From assembly GCA_963422685.1 (NCBI GenBank), contig OY730442.1, forward strand, positions 248,001 through 312,000: a stretch of DNA of 64,000 nucleotides, read 5' to 3'. The notes under the pieces are model-generated. The model worked only from the letters and a program-made list of their open reading frames with translations. It did not search any database and was not told the origin of the DNA. A program made the translations under genes and the position numbers. The stretch comes from Spongiihabitans sp963422685 (GTDB lineage: Bacteria > Pseudomonadota > Gammaproteobacteria > Arenicellales > Poriferihabitantaceae). Positions 8,039 through 16,963 of this stretch are shown here, piece after piece (within the stretch, counting starts at the first letter, position 1; every line of letters begins with the position of its first letter).

Positions 8039-10192
8039 TTAATTTTTCCTTTTCAACAAACTGAGTATTTCCCTGGCCGCATCCGGGATGTGGGTGCCCG
8101 GCCCATATATCCCGGCCACGCCGGATTCATACAACATATTATAATCACCCGGAGGGATAACGCCGCCGCATATCACCATTATGTTATCGCATTTTTCAGC
8201 CCGCAAAGCATCCATCACCGCCGGCACCAGCGTTCTGTGGCCGGCAGCCTGGGATGAAATACCCATGATATGCACATCATTTTCAATGGCCTGATTGACC
8301 GCCTCCTGTGGGGTCTGGAACAAGGGGCCGATATCCACATCAAATCCCATATCGGCAAATGCAGTGGCGATGGTTTTCGCTCCCCGGTCGTGGCCGTCCT
8401 GTCCGAGTTTTACCACCAGCATACGCGGCCGGCGGCCTTCGCATCGGGCAAAGGCTTCTATTTGTTGCTTCAGCGTATTAAATTTTTCATCCCCGGCATA
8501 GGCCGCACCATATACGCCGCCCACCGAACGGATTGCCGCTCGATGCCGATGATATACCCGCTCCAAAGCGTCCGATATTTCGCCCACACTGGCCCGCGCC
8601 CGGGCTGCATTTACCGCCGCCTCCAGCAAATTTCCAGTGTCAGTGCCGGCTATGGCCTGCAATGCGGCCAGCGTGGATTTGACTTTTGCATCATCGCGGT
8701 TTTCCCGAACACTTTCCAGCCGTTTGATCTGCGCATCTCGCACCGAATTATTGTCCACTACCAGAATATCCACTTCGACCTCTTCATCCAGTGGATATTG
8801 ATTGACACCGACAATAATTTCCTCCCTGCGATCAATCCTCGCCTGTCTTTTCACCGACGCCTCTTCAATGCGCAGTTTGGGTAATCCGGCTTCCACGGCG
8901 ATGGTCATCCCGCCCATTGCCTCCACTTCATCAATTAATTTGCGCGCCTCAACCATCAGACTGCTGGTCAGGCTTTCGAGGTAATAAGCGCCCGCCACAG
9001 GATCAATTACATGACGGATACCCGTTTCGTGTTTCAGCACCAATTGGGTATTGCGGGCAATCCGTGCGGCATTTTCGGTGGGCAGCCCCAGCGCCTCATC
9101 AAATGAGTTGGTGTGTAACGATTGGGTACCGCCCAATACGGCGGCCAGGGCTTCGATAGTGGTACGAATAATATTGTTGTACGGGTCCCGGCTGGTCAGG
9201 CTCACTCCGGAAGTCTGACAATGGGTGCGCAGGATTTTTGATGCCGGGTCCCGCGGTGAAAAATGCGCATCCATCAATTCACACCACAACGTCCTGGCTG
9301 CTCTTAACTTCGCGATCTCCATAAAGAAATTCATGCCGGTGGCAAAGAAAAAGGATAAGCGCGGCGCAAATTCATCCACTTCGAGTCCGCTGCTGACCGC
9401 AGTGCGAACATATTCAATGCCGTCCGCCAGGGTATAGGCCAGCTCCTGTACGATAGTGGCGCCAGCTTCCTGCATGTGGTAGCCCGATATGGAAATCGGA
9501 TTGAAACGGGGCATATTGCGGGTAGTATAGGAAATAATGTCGGCGACGATTCTCATCGACGGCCCGGGCGGGTAAATATAGGTATTGCGCACCATGAATT
9601 CTTTCAGAATATCGTTTTGCAACGTGCCGGACAACGCCGCACGGTCCACGCCCTGCTCCTCTCCGGCCACAATGAACATGGCCATTATCGGCAGCACCGC
9701 GCCATTCATGGTCATGGACACCGACATTTTCTCCAGCGGTATCTGAGCAAACAGAATCTTCATGTCTTCAACCGAATCGACTGCCACCCCGGCCTTGCCC
9801 ACATCACCCGCTACGCGCGGATGATCCGAGTCGTATCCACGGTGGGTGGCCAGGTCGAATGCAACCGATAAACCGGTCTGACCACCTTTGAGATTTGCGC
9901 GATAAAATGCGTTGGATTCTTCCGCAGTGGAGAATCCGGCATACTGGCGAATGGTCCAGGGCCGGCCAGCATACATGGTGGCTTTGGGGCCACGGGTGTA
10001 CGGCTCAAATCCCGGCATGGACTGAACTGTGGCAATATCTTCCAGGTCGGCGGCCGTATACAGCGGCTTGACTTCGATACCTTCCGGTGTCTGCCAGTTT
10101 ATCCCATCAACGCAGCGATTCTTCAGCTCCTGTGCAGCGCGCTTTTTCCAGTGATCCAGATTGCCTGAGGATTTGCCTGATGAGTTTTTCAT
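8039..10192 (-). CDS. scpA: Methylmalonyl-CoA mutase
   Basis: A 717-residue single-chain B12-dependent mutase that rearranges (R)-methylmalonyl-CoA to succinyl-CoA. The N-terminal TIM barrel has TMYAGRPWTIRQYAGFSTAE and the CoA tunnel region, and RTHCQTSGVSLT near residue 340. The C-terminal B12 domain has the lower-ligand motif DGHDRGAKT near residue 590 and the following SQAAGH and CGGVIPPGDY pieces. The large-subunit type with its own B12 domain needs no small-subunit partner, and none is present. It leads the propionate gene group. Confidence 0.94.
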   Translation of the reverse strand: MKNSSGKSSGNLDHWKKRAAQELKNRCVDGINWQTPEGIEVKPLYTAADLEDIATVQSMPGFEPYTRGPKATMYAGRPWTIRQYAGFSTAEESNAFYRANLKGGQTGLSVAFDLATHRGYDSDHPRVAGDVGKAGVAVDSVEDMKILFAQIPLEKMSVSMTMNGAVLPIMAMFIVAGEEQGVDRAALSGTLQNDILKEFMVRNTYIYPPGPSMRIVADIISYTTRNMPRFNPISISGYHMQEAGATIVQELAYTLADGIEYVRTAVSSGLEVDEFAPRLSFFFATGMNFFMEIAKLRAARTLWCELMDAHFSPRDPASKILRTHCQTSGVSLTSRDPYNNIIRTTIEALAAVLGGTQSLHTNSFDEALGLPTENAARIARNTQLVLKHETGIRHVIDPVAGAYYLESLTSSLMVEARKLIDEVEAMGGMTIAVEAGLPKLRIEEASVKRQARIDRREEIIVGVNQYPLDEEVEVDILVVDNNSVRDAQIKRLESVRENRDDAKVKSTLAALQAIAGTDTGNLLEAAVNAARARASVGEISDALERVYHRHRAAIRSVGGVYGAAYAGDEKFNTLKQQIEAFARCEGRRPRMLVVKLGQDGHDRGAKTIATAFADMGFDVDIGPLFQTPQEAVNQAIENDVHIMGISSQAAGHRTLVPAVMDALRAEKCDNIMVICGGVIPPGDYNMLYESGVAGIYGPGTHIPDAAREILSLLKRKN

Positions 10193-10370
10193 GTATTTTG
10201 GCAGGGATATTGCGCAGTTGATTATGCAGCGGATTTTAACGTAATTCGATAACCAGGGTTGATTGCCGGTTGCGGCGGCGAATCAGGATTTTTGGTGAGT
10301 GCGGCAGTACGCCGTACCCAACACCATATAGCGCATGGACGCCGCCATGGCGGAAGACCATCGCGCCCTT

Positions 10371-11384
10371 TTACGGCGTACCACTCAGTAGCGCGTGAAT
10401 GGCGTGGTCGAGGTAACGATGAAATTTCGGATCATTGCCCGGCGATGCGACACAATGCCCCCAGGGTGAGTGATAAATCCTCAGCTCTGCGCCGGCAATA
10501 TGTTGTACTTCAATGCGATTGTCTTGGGGGGTAAAGTACATATCGCTGTCGCAGGCGATGATGATGGTTTTCGCCTGTATAGCCGAGAGCGCCGCTTCGA
10601 TATTTTTTCCATACAAGTGATTGTCGCTGATGTCGCCCAACTGCCAGGCTTTTAATTTGCAGAGTAAATCGTTGGCATCCCAATGCAAATGATCGGCTTC
10701 CCAGTGCCGCAATAATTCTTCAGCGCTGTCAAAGCCCAATTGCCTGAATAATCCCTGGCGATAAAATGTTTGCGAAAATGCCCACCCCGCATAGACCCGG
10801 CCAAATGCTTTCAAGCCTTGTACCGGCTGCTCGGCATAATCCCCGCCGTTCCACACCTGATCCGCCTGCAGCGCTGCTTTAACCCCTTCCAGAAATACAA
10901 AATTATGCACTGAGGTTTTTGCCGATGCACAGAATGGCAATATACTTTTTACCATATCAGGATATTGCGCACCCCACTGGAATGACTGACAGCCGGCCAT
11001 CGACCATCCGGCCACCAGCGCTATTTGTTCGATGCCAAACACATCCGTTAACAATCGGTGCTGGGCAGAAACATTATCGAACAGCGTGACCAGTGGAAAC
11101 TTCGCCCCGCCGAATGGGGCCGGGGTATTACTCGGCGATGAAGAAATGCCATTACCGAACAGGTTTATTGAAACGATAAAATGCCTGTCCGGGTCAATTC
11201 CCCGGCCTGCTCCAAAGAAACCTTCGTTTCTGGTGTGCGTACCGGTGTAGAAAGTAGGCAGCACAACCACATTATCCCTTGCCGCATTCAGGGTTCCATA
11301 AGTTTTGTATGCCAGGACAGCATTGACCAGGGTTTCGCCGTTTTGCAGCGGCAGGTTATCGATAATGTATGTCTGACAGCGCAT
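10371..11384 (-). CDS. MetX-like alpha/beta hydrolase in the URC operon
   Basis: A 337-residue alpha/beta-hydrolase of the homoserine O-acetyltransferase (MetX) superfamily. Visible parts are an N-terminal YKTYGTLN strand, the nucleophile elbow AGWSMAGCQSFQWG with the catalytic serine near residue 128, the acid in IIACDSDMYFTP near residue 275 and the histidine in SPWGHCVASPG near residue 308. True MetX has GGSMGGMQ at the elbow; the altered elbow and the position at the end of a uracil-catabolism operon make a methionine role unlikely. It may hydrolyse an amide, ester or ureido intermediate, but the substrate cannot be read from sequence. Confidence 0.8.
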   Translation of the reverse strand: MRCQTYIIDNLPLQNGETLVNAVLAYKTYGTLNAARDNVVVLPTFYTGTHTRNEGFFGAGRGIDPDRHFIVSINLFGNGISSSPSNTPAPFGGAKFPLVTLFDNVSAQHRLLTDVFGIEQIALVAGWSMAGCQSFQWGAQYPDMVKSILPFCASAKTSVHNFVFLEGVKAALQADQVWNGGDYAEQPVQGLKAFGRVYAGWAFSQTFYRQGLFRQLGFDSAEELLRHWEADHLHWDANDLLCKLKAWQLGDISDNHLYGKNIEAALSAIQAKTIIIACDSDMYFTPQDNRIEVQHIAGAELRIYHSPWGHCVASPGNDPKFHRYLDHAIHALLSGTP

Positions 11385-11461
11385 CGGTTGAATTTACAGT
11401 AGTTGTTTGATTACCCCGGAGTGGCATGTCACCCCAACATTATGGTGATTGAATAAATCCC

Positions 11462-12691
11462 CTAAAAAACAGTGCCATCGGTAACCAGATTGAACGGCGG
11501 CGCGGCCCGGGGTCGTAACCGGGCCGCAAGCTCTCGTCCTGTGGCCCAGGTTCCACCCTGAAGCACGGCGCACAGTGGTAATTGTTTTGCTGATAATTGC
11601 AATGACTTGCGCACAGCCACAGCGAGTTGATCCAGCATAAACACCGTAAGCGCACGCCATTCCACTACCGCTTCGGATTCCAGACCCAGCCTTGAATTGA
11701 TCAGATTCACATCCAGCGGTTGCAGTGCGCCGGTATCAACAAACAAGCCGCCATTGCGGTATTCGGGTAATCCGGTTAGTCCATCCAGATCAGTCACTTC
11801 TATTCCGGCCCATTTCAAGGGCTCGATCATTGAGTAGGTCAACCACTGCGAGAGTTTATGGAAAGGAATAATGCCTGAAGTCGCATCTTCCGTGGCGATC
11901 AGGGAATGGTACCCACAATCCCCCAGATTCACGCCGTTATGAATATGACCGCCTGGCCACATAGTGCTGAAATTTTTCAAAACCATGACCAGCACATGCG
12001 TCAAATCAAGCGACAATTTCCCACCCAATGGTGTTTTCGAAATCGCCATACATTCATCCACCAGATTACCGGGCCGGCTATAAAGATGTCCATCGGTGCG
12101 TCGGGCATGCAGCACATCTGCCAGTCCATGCAGCAATGATAATCGCCCCTCAACCCCCAGCAACGGGTTTTTATGGGAGTGCTGCATTGCAGCGCACAGT
12201 TTCTTTTGTGTTAATTGGTACAAACACTCTGCATCCATAATCCAGCCCCGGGCAGGTTCGAATCGGGCAACATGATTAAAAAACAAATCCACACTGGCGG
12301 CCGCCAATCCTTCTGATCTGGACAGCCTGGCCGCCGTTACCGGACACTGGTATTGCCACTGTCCACCCGCGCCGGCATCAAGCAGCACACTCAAAAAAAC
12401 CAGGTCGATGCCGGATCGTGCCAGTTCGACATTCCCGCCATTAAAGCCCCGGGTATAGTGTTGCCACAGGCCGGTTTCACCCATTTCGAAATGACGCCAG
12501 CGGCTGTGCAGCGGAATTTTAAGATCAGGATAGTTTTTTAAACAATTTTGCCTGACCAGCGCCACCGCTCGCTGAAAATTTCCCTGATTAATTGAAAACC
12601 AGTTTGCCTGGCCAGCTTGTGCCAGCTCACCGATACGCCCACAGCGTTCGCGCACCGCCGCTGCACACAGTAGCGACTCATACACAGACAA
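11462..12691 (-). CDS. URC4/Urg3-family protein (DUF1688)
   Basis: A 409-residue protein of the URC4/Urg3 family, recognised by SRWRHFEMG, ARSGIDLVFLSVLLDAGAG, the SEGLAAAS segment and the central RPGNLVDE. In the yeast Lachancea kluyveri URC4 is needed to grow on uracil as nitrogen source, but its reaction is unknown. Bacterial members usually sit beside URC1, as here, 30 bp downstream in the same operon. There is no signal peptide or membrane segment, so it should act in the cytoplasm on an intermediate made after URC1. Confidence 0.88.
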   Translation of the reverse strand: MSVYESLLCAAAVRERCGRIGELAQAGQANWFSINQGNFQRAVALVRQNCLKNYPDLKIPLHSRWRHFEMGETGLWQHYTRGFNGGNVELARSGIDLVFLSVLLDAGAGGQWQYQCPVTAARLSRSEGLAAASVDLFFNHVARFEPARGWIMDAECLYQLTQKKLCAAMQHSHKNPLLGVEGRLSLLHGLADVLHARRTDGHLYSRPGNLVDECMAISKTPLGGKLSLDLTHVLVMVLKNFSTMWPGGHIHNGVNLGDCGYHSLIATEDATSGIIPFHKLSQWLTYSMIEPLKWAGIEVTDLDGLTGLPEYRNGGLFVDTGALQPLDVNLINSRLGLESEAVVEWRALTVFMLDQLAVAVRKSLQLSAKQLPLCAVLQGGTWATGRELAARLRPRAAPPFNLVTDGTVF

Positions 12692-12720
12692 GTTTTGGGG
12701 ATCATTTTGAACGCGCGATT

Positions 12721-13956
12721 TTAATATTCTCCCAGCCCTCTGCCATGCGATACCTTCGTGTCGCTATCGGTAAAATAGCCCGCTGCTTTTTTGGCATCCA
12801 TTTCAACTTTGGCGTCGGCCGGAATACTGTGTTCGGGGATGGCAATCCGATTTATTATTTCGATGCCCTGGCCCACAACGGCGTCATATTTCAAATTGCT
12901 CATTGATACGAATCGATCTATTCGGGTAATGCCCAGCCAACTTAGAACATCGGGCATTAACTCCTGAAAGCGCATATCCTGGACACCGGCCACGCATTCC
13001 GTTCTTGCAAAATAATGCTCTGCAGTATCTCCGCCAACCTGTCGTTTACGTGCGTTATATACTAAAAATTTCGTCACTTCGCCGAGCGCCCGACCTTCTT
13101 TGCGGTTATAGACAATCAGCCCGGCCCCACCCTTTTGCGCCGTTTCTATGGCGTCCTTAATGCCGTAAACCAGATAGGGGCGACAGGTGCAGATATCCGA
13201 ACCAAACACATCAGAACCATTGCATTCATCGTGAACACGGCAGGAAAGTTTCCGATTGGAATCGGCAATGCCGGCAAGCTCACCAAATACATAGGCGGTA
13301 ATGCCACCAATGGGCGGTAGGAAAACATGGATGTCCGGCCGTGTTACCAGATCCGAAAACATGCCGCCGGTTTGTTCAAACAACGAGCGGCGCAGCGAAT
13401 GTTCATCGGTATTAAATCTCTGTGCGATACCGGGCAGGTACCAGACTGGCTCAATCGCTATTTTGATAACATTCACTTCCCCGGTTTCCAGCAATACCTG
13501 CCCGTCGGCAATCAGCCGTTTACCTGCAATCCCGTTGGCAAGCTCGGGAACCGATAATCTGGCCCGCGTCACCGCGATAGTGGGGCGCACATCAACACCC
13601 TGATCCAGATGCTGTTTGAACGCCTGACCCACCTGGTGTCCCCAGGGATCAATGGAGACAATTCTGGCCGGGTCGTTCCATTGCGGATACGGGCCGATGT
13701 CAATCGCGGGGGCAGTGTCGGTCAAGTCCGGCTGGTGCAACGGATCAAGGGAACCGGCTGCTACCGCCAGTGCGCGGTATACCGAATAGGAGCCCGAATA
13801 GGCTCCAATCGCATTGCGCTCACCCAAACCGGACGGTGTTGCAACGATAGGGCCTCGCACCTGCGGATCGGGCGCCCCCCATTTCACTGCAATGGGCTTC
13901 CGGGCACCCGTGGGATGGGAATTTAACGTAATATGCTTTGCTGATGCGGTGCTCAT
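12721..13956 (-). CDS. URC1-type GTP cyclohydrolase II homologue (uracil catabolism)
   Basis: This 411-residue protein has a roughly 180-residue N-terminal extension followed by a GTP cyclohydrolase II-like domain. The zinc cysteines are kept in DECNGSDVFGSDICTC near residues 240-255, and the substrate loop appears as RKEGRALGEVTKF rather than the RQEGRGIGL of RibA. That divergence, the long extension and the adjoining URC4 gene identify it as URC1, which is required for uracil breakdown in yeast and is thought to open the pyrimidine ring of a uracil nucleotide. Its ATG overlaps the transporter ATPase stop (ATGA), so import and breakdown are translationally coupled. Confidence 0.87.
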   Translation of the reverse strand: MSTASAKHITLNSHPTGARKPIAVKWGAPDPQVRGPIVATPSGLGERNAIGAYSGSYSVYRALAVAAGSLDPLHQPDLTDTAPAIDIGPYPQWNDPARIVSIDPWGHQVGQAFKQHLDQGVDVRPTIAVTRARLSVPELANGIAGKRLIADGQVLLETGEVNVIKIAIEPVWYLPGIAQRFNTDEHSLRRSLFEQTGGMFSDLVTRPDIHVFLPPIGGITAYVFGELAGIADSNRKLSCRVHDECNGSDVFGSDICTCRPYLVYGIKDAIETAQKGGAGLIVYNRKEGRALGEVTKFLVYNARKRQVGGDTAEHYFARTECVAGVQDMRFQELMPDVLSWLGITRIDRFVSMSNLKYDAVVGQGIEIINRIAIPEHSIPADAKVEMDAKKAAGYFTDSDTKVSHGRGLGEY

Positions 13957-15065
13957 TTAAACCTTCCTGGCCACGTTTTGTGGTCGGGAATAATGTAAAC
14001 GCTTTCTTCTGGCCAGGATACCCATAACTGTTGATCGGTTTTCAGGCTGACATTATCCAGATCCTTTTGCTGTTTTTGAATTTTCAATTCTGAGCCGTTT
14101 TCGGTTTCAACCAGCAGGGTGATAACCGCACCGACAAATTCTTCGCTCACTAATTTACAGGGATATTTATTCGACGATGAATCCGATTCGTCCGAGAGGT
14201 CAAGCCGGTCAGCGCTGATCACCATATCAACATGCCTGCCGACCACAAGCTCCTCACGCGCGGCATTATCGGCGACCACCAGCCCGATATTAGTATCGAT
14301 AGACAATTTTCCCTCTTCGATTGTCTGGATATTACCGCTCAGAATATTATTCGAACCGACAAACTCCGCCACAAACCGGGTTGCCGGTTCACGAAAAACC
14401 TGTCGCGGCGTGCCAATCTGCTCCACCATTCCCTGACTCATTATTATCACCCGGTCGGCCATGGCGAATGCTTCGGATTGACTATGAGTAACGTATACGA
14501 AAGTGATACCCAGTTCTTTCTGCAATCTGGATAAAACCCCTTGCATGCGTACCACCAGGTTTGCATCCAGCGCGCTTAGGGGTTCATCAAGCAACAGCAC
14601 TGGTGGTTCGGTAACCAGTGCTCTGGCCAATGCCACACGCTGGCGCTGTCCACCGGACAATTGCTCCACCGGGCGATGGGCAAACTCGGTGATTTCCATC
14701 CGCTCCAGCCATTTCATGGCGCGTTGTTCTCTTTCCCGGGATTTAATGCCGCGCATTTTCAATCCAAACTCGACATTTTCGATGACATTTAAAAAGGGAA
14801 ACAATGCCAGAGACTGCCATACCAGCGGGGTATTTCGATCCGATGGTTTTAATTCATTGATACGATTTCCACCCAGCCGGATTTCACCCTCGCTCGGTGT
14901 TTCCAGACCCGCCAGCATACGCAATGTAGTGGTTTTACCACATCCGCTAGAACCCATGATGGCCAGGAATTCTCCCTGTTCTATAGAAAAATTCATTTTG
15001 TCCACCGCCACCGCATCACCGAAGCGTTTGACTACATTTTCGAAGACGATTTGTGCATCAGACAT
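13953..15065 (-). CDS. ABC transporter ATPase, PotA type
   Basis: A 370-residue importer ATPase of the spermidine/putrescine family. It has Walker A GSSGCGKTTT near residue 37, the signature LSGGQRQRVALARAL, Walker B VLLLDEPLSALD and a C-terminal TOBE-like domain from about residue 250. It energises the two permeases encoded immediately upstream. Sequence family alone says polyamine, but the operon joins it to URC1 and URC4, so a pyrimidine or related nucleobase/nucleoside derivative is a more likely cargo (inference). Confidence 0.9.
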   Translation of the reverse strand: MSDAQIVFENVVKRFGDAVAVDKMNFSIEQGEFLAIMGSSGCGKTTTLRMLAGLETPSEGEIRLGGNRINELKPSDRNTPLVWQSLALFPFLNVIENVEFGLKMRGIKSREREQRAMKWLERMEITEFAHRPVEQLSGGQRQRVALARALVTEPPVLLLDEPLSALDANLVVRMQGVLSRLQKELGITFVYVTHSQSEAFAMADRVIIMSQGMVEQIGTPRQVFREPATRFVAEFVGSNNILSGNIQTIEEGKLSIDTNIGLVVADNAAREELVVGRHVDMVISADRLDLSDESDSSSNKYPCKLVSEEFVGAVITLLVETENGSELKIQKQQKDLDNVSLKTDQQLWVSWPEESVYIIPDHKTWPGRFK

Positions 15066-15073
15066 GGCGCAGA

Positions 15074-15877
15074 TCAGGCAATGGAAGGTTTTTTAGGCGT
15101 GCGCAAAATAAAGAACAACTGTGCCAGAATTACCAGGGTAATGGATGTTATGAACACGAATGTACCGATGGCATTGATTTGCGGGTCAATATTTCCCTGC
15201 AAAATTTCCAGAATAATGACCGGTATGGATTTGTTCAGGCCGGATACAAACCAGGCTACGGCGAATTCGTCGAATGATACCGCCATGGTCAGGCACAGCG
15301 CGGAAATAATTCCGGGCCGGGCAAAAGGAATCACGATATTCGCCATGGCCGCCCACTCGCCAGCGCCCAGATTCCAGGCAGCGGATTCGAGGTCGGGATC
15401 CATTTGTTGCAGCCGCAAGCGGATAACGGCCATGGCAAATGGCGCGCACATAACGGTATGCGCGATAATAATCGCCCATTTCTGGCCCGATATACCTATT
15501 CTGGAAAACCACGCCAACATCGCCAGAGCCAGAATGATCAGCGGGATAGTAGGCGGCAGTAATGCCAATGCGAGATAACCGTTCTTGCCCTTGAACTGAT
15601 AACGGAAATCCGTATAGGCGGTGCAAAATCCGATAAATGTTGCCAGGACGCCGGTAGTAGCGGCGACCAGGATACTGGTCTTTGCGGCATCCCATACATC
15701 GGGGTCGGCGTAAATGGTTTGATACCATTTCCAGGTGAATGAACCTAAAGGTATGGTGGGGAAGCGATCCGAGTTAAACGAAAAAACAATGCTGGTTATT
15801 ATAGGGGTAAATATAAATGCGAAAACCAGCACAGCATAGCCCGGTAAAAATATTCGTGTGATTCTGTCGGACTTCAA
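15074..15877 (-). CDS. ABC transporter permease, PotC type
   Basis: A 267-residue inner-membrane permease with about six hydrophobic segments, opening ITRIFLPGYAVLVFAFIFTPI, and the cytoplasmic EAA-like loop ESAAWNLGAGEWAAMANI near residue 165 that docks on the ATPase. The gene ends 8 bp before the ATPase start and begins one base after the stop of the partner permease. This tight packing supports a heterodimeric channel. Substrate preference cannot be read from the sequence. Confidence 0.9.
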   Translation of the reverse strand: MKSDRITRIFLPGYAVLVFAFIFTPIITSIVFSFNSDRFPTIPLGSFTWKWYQTIYADPDVWDAAKTSILVAATTGVLATFIGFCTAYTDFRYQFKGKNGYLALALLPPTIPLIILALAMLAWFSRIGISGQKWAIIIAHTVMCAPFAMAVIRLRLQQMDPDLESAAWNLGAGEWAAMANIVIPFARPGIISALCLTMAVSFDEFAVAWFVSGLNKSIPVIILEILQGNIDPQINAIGTFVFITSITLVILAQLFFILRTPKKPSIA

Positions 15878-15878
15878 T

Positions 15879-16745
15879 TTACACCTGTTTTTTCTTTGCG
15901 TAGGCGAATTTGATTGCGGTAAACGCCACGATCATCAATGTAATCATCATCATTACCGCCACGACTGCGGCTCTGGGCCATTGCTGCCCGGACTTGGTTG
16001 TATCAATTATCAATATGGACAGGGTCGGCGGTTTGGACCCACCCAGATAGTATGGCGCGACAAAATCGCCAAAAGACAGGATAAAGCAAAACACGGCGCC
16101 AATTATCAGACCTGCTTTTGCCGCAGGGACAATCACCCTGAAGATTACCTTGAACCGGTCGGCGCCGAGGTTCTGGGCCGCTTCGATGAGATTTTTATCC
16201 ACGCTGGACAGGGATAATGTTTGCAGAATAATCACCAACGGGAGTGTCAATGTCATATATCCCGCCATGGTGCCGAATCGGGTGTTGAGCATGGTATAGG
16301 GGCCCAAGCCGATATAGCCCAGCAGGTTATTAACCACGCCTGACTCCGCCAGAATCACGTACCACGAGAAGGTCCTGACCAGATAGCTGGTAAAAAAAGG
16401 GATGATTAGCAGGAAGATTATCCAGCGCCGCATATTGTCAGAAACTTTAAAAGCCAAACCGAATGCAACGGGAAACGCAATGCAGGTCGCTGCAACAGTA
16501 GACAACCCGGCCAGACTCAGGGTAAAAAAATAAGAATCCCAGAAATATTCCTTACCGAGCATTTTGATCCAGTTCTGCATTTCAAATGCTTCGATCATGC
16601 GATAGTTTTCAACCAGAAAAAAACTCATGGCAATCATGAACAGCAATGGACCGACAAAAAACAAAATCTGCCAGACAACAACTGGCAGCCGCCAGGTCAT
16701 GGCATACAGGTCAAATTTGTTATTTTTAACGATGCTTTTGGACAT
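15879..16745 (-). CDS. ABC transporter permease, PotB type
   Basis: An inner-membrane permease of about 288 residues and the channel partner of the following gene. It has six hydrophobic segments, the first VVVWQILFFVGPLLFMIAM, and an EAA-like loop IEAAQNLGADRFKVIFRVIV. I start it at the ATG whose product begins MSKSIVKNNKF, which puts the first membrane segment at the usual distance. In-frame ATGs at 16754 and 16835 would add 3 to 30 residues, and none of the candidates has a strong ribosome site. About 220 bp separate it from the binding-protein gene upstream. Confidence 0.85.
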   Translation of the reverse strand: MSKSIVKNNKFDLYAMTWRLPVVVWQILFFVGPLLFMIAMSFFLVENYRMIEAFEMQNWIKMLGKEYFWDSYFFTLSLAGLSTVAATCIAFPVAFGLAFKVSDNMRRWIIFLLIIPFFTSYLVRTFSWYVILAESGVVNNLLGYIGLGPYTMLNTRFGTMAGYMTLTLPLVIILQTLSLSSVDKNLIEAAQNLGADRFKVIFRVIVPAAKAGLIIGAVFCFILSFGDFVAPYYLGGSKPPTLSILIIDTTKSGQQWPRAAVVAVMMMITLMIVAFTAIKFAYAKKKQV

Positions 16746-16845
16746 TGATGGCATGTATATCAACGGCATGAATGAATGCGTGGTACAACCAAAGATGGAT
16801 GGCACCGACCATCCATCTTTCTCTATCGCCGCCATAATACAAAGC

Positions 16846-16865
16846 CTGCGGGCAGTCCCCCGCAG
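16846..16865 (-). terminator. Intercistronic stem-loop after the binding-protein gene
   Basis: A 7-bp G/C stem, CTGCGGG pairing with CCCGCAG around a six-base loop, lies between the substrate-binding protein gene and the first permease gene and is followed on the minus strand by a short T-rich stretch (TTTGT). Such weak terminators or mRNA-stabilising hairpins often let an ABC binding protein be made in excess of its permeases. The function is inferred from position only. Confidence 0.4.
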
Positions 16866-16963
16866 CCGCCCCGCCAGACAGTATGGAATAACGTTACGTC
16901 CGACGAAAATACAGCGTAAACATACGCCAGGGGTTTAACAAAATACTCAAGCGCTGCGGCAAT

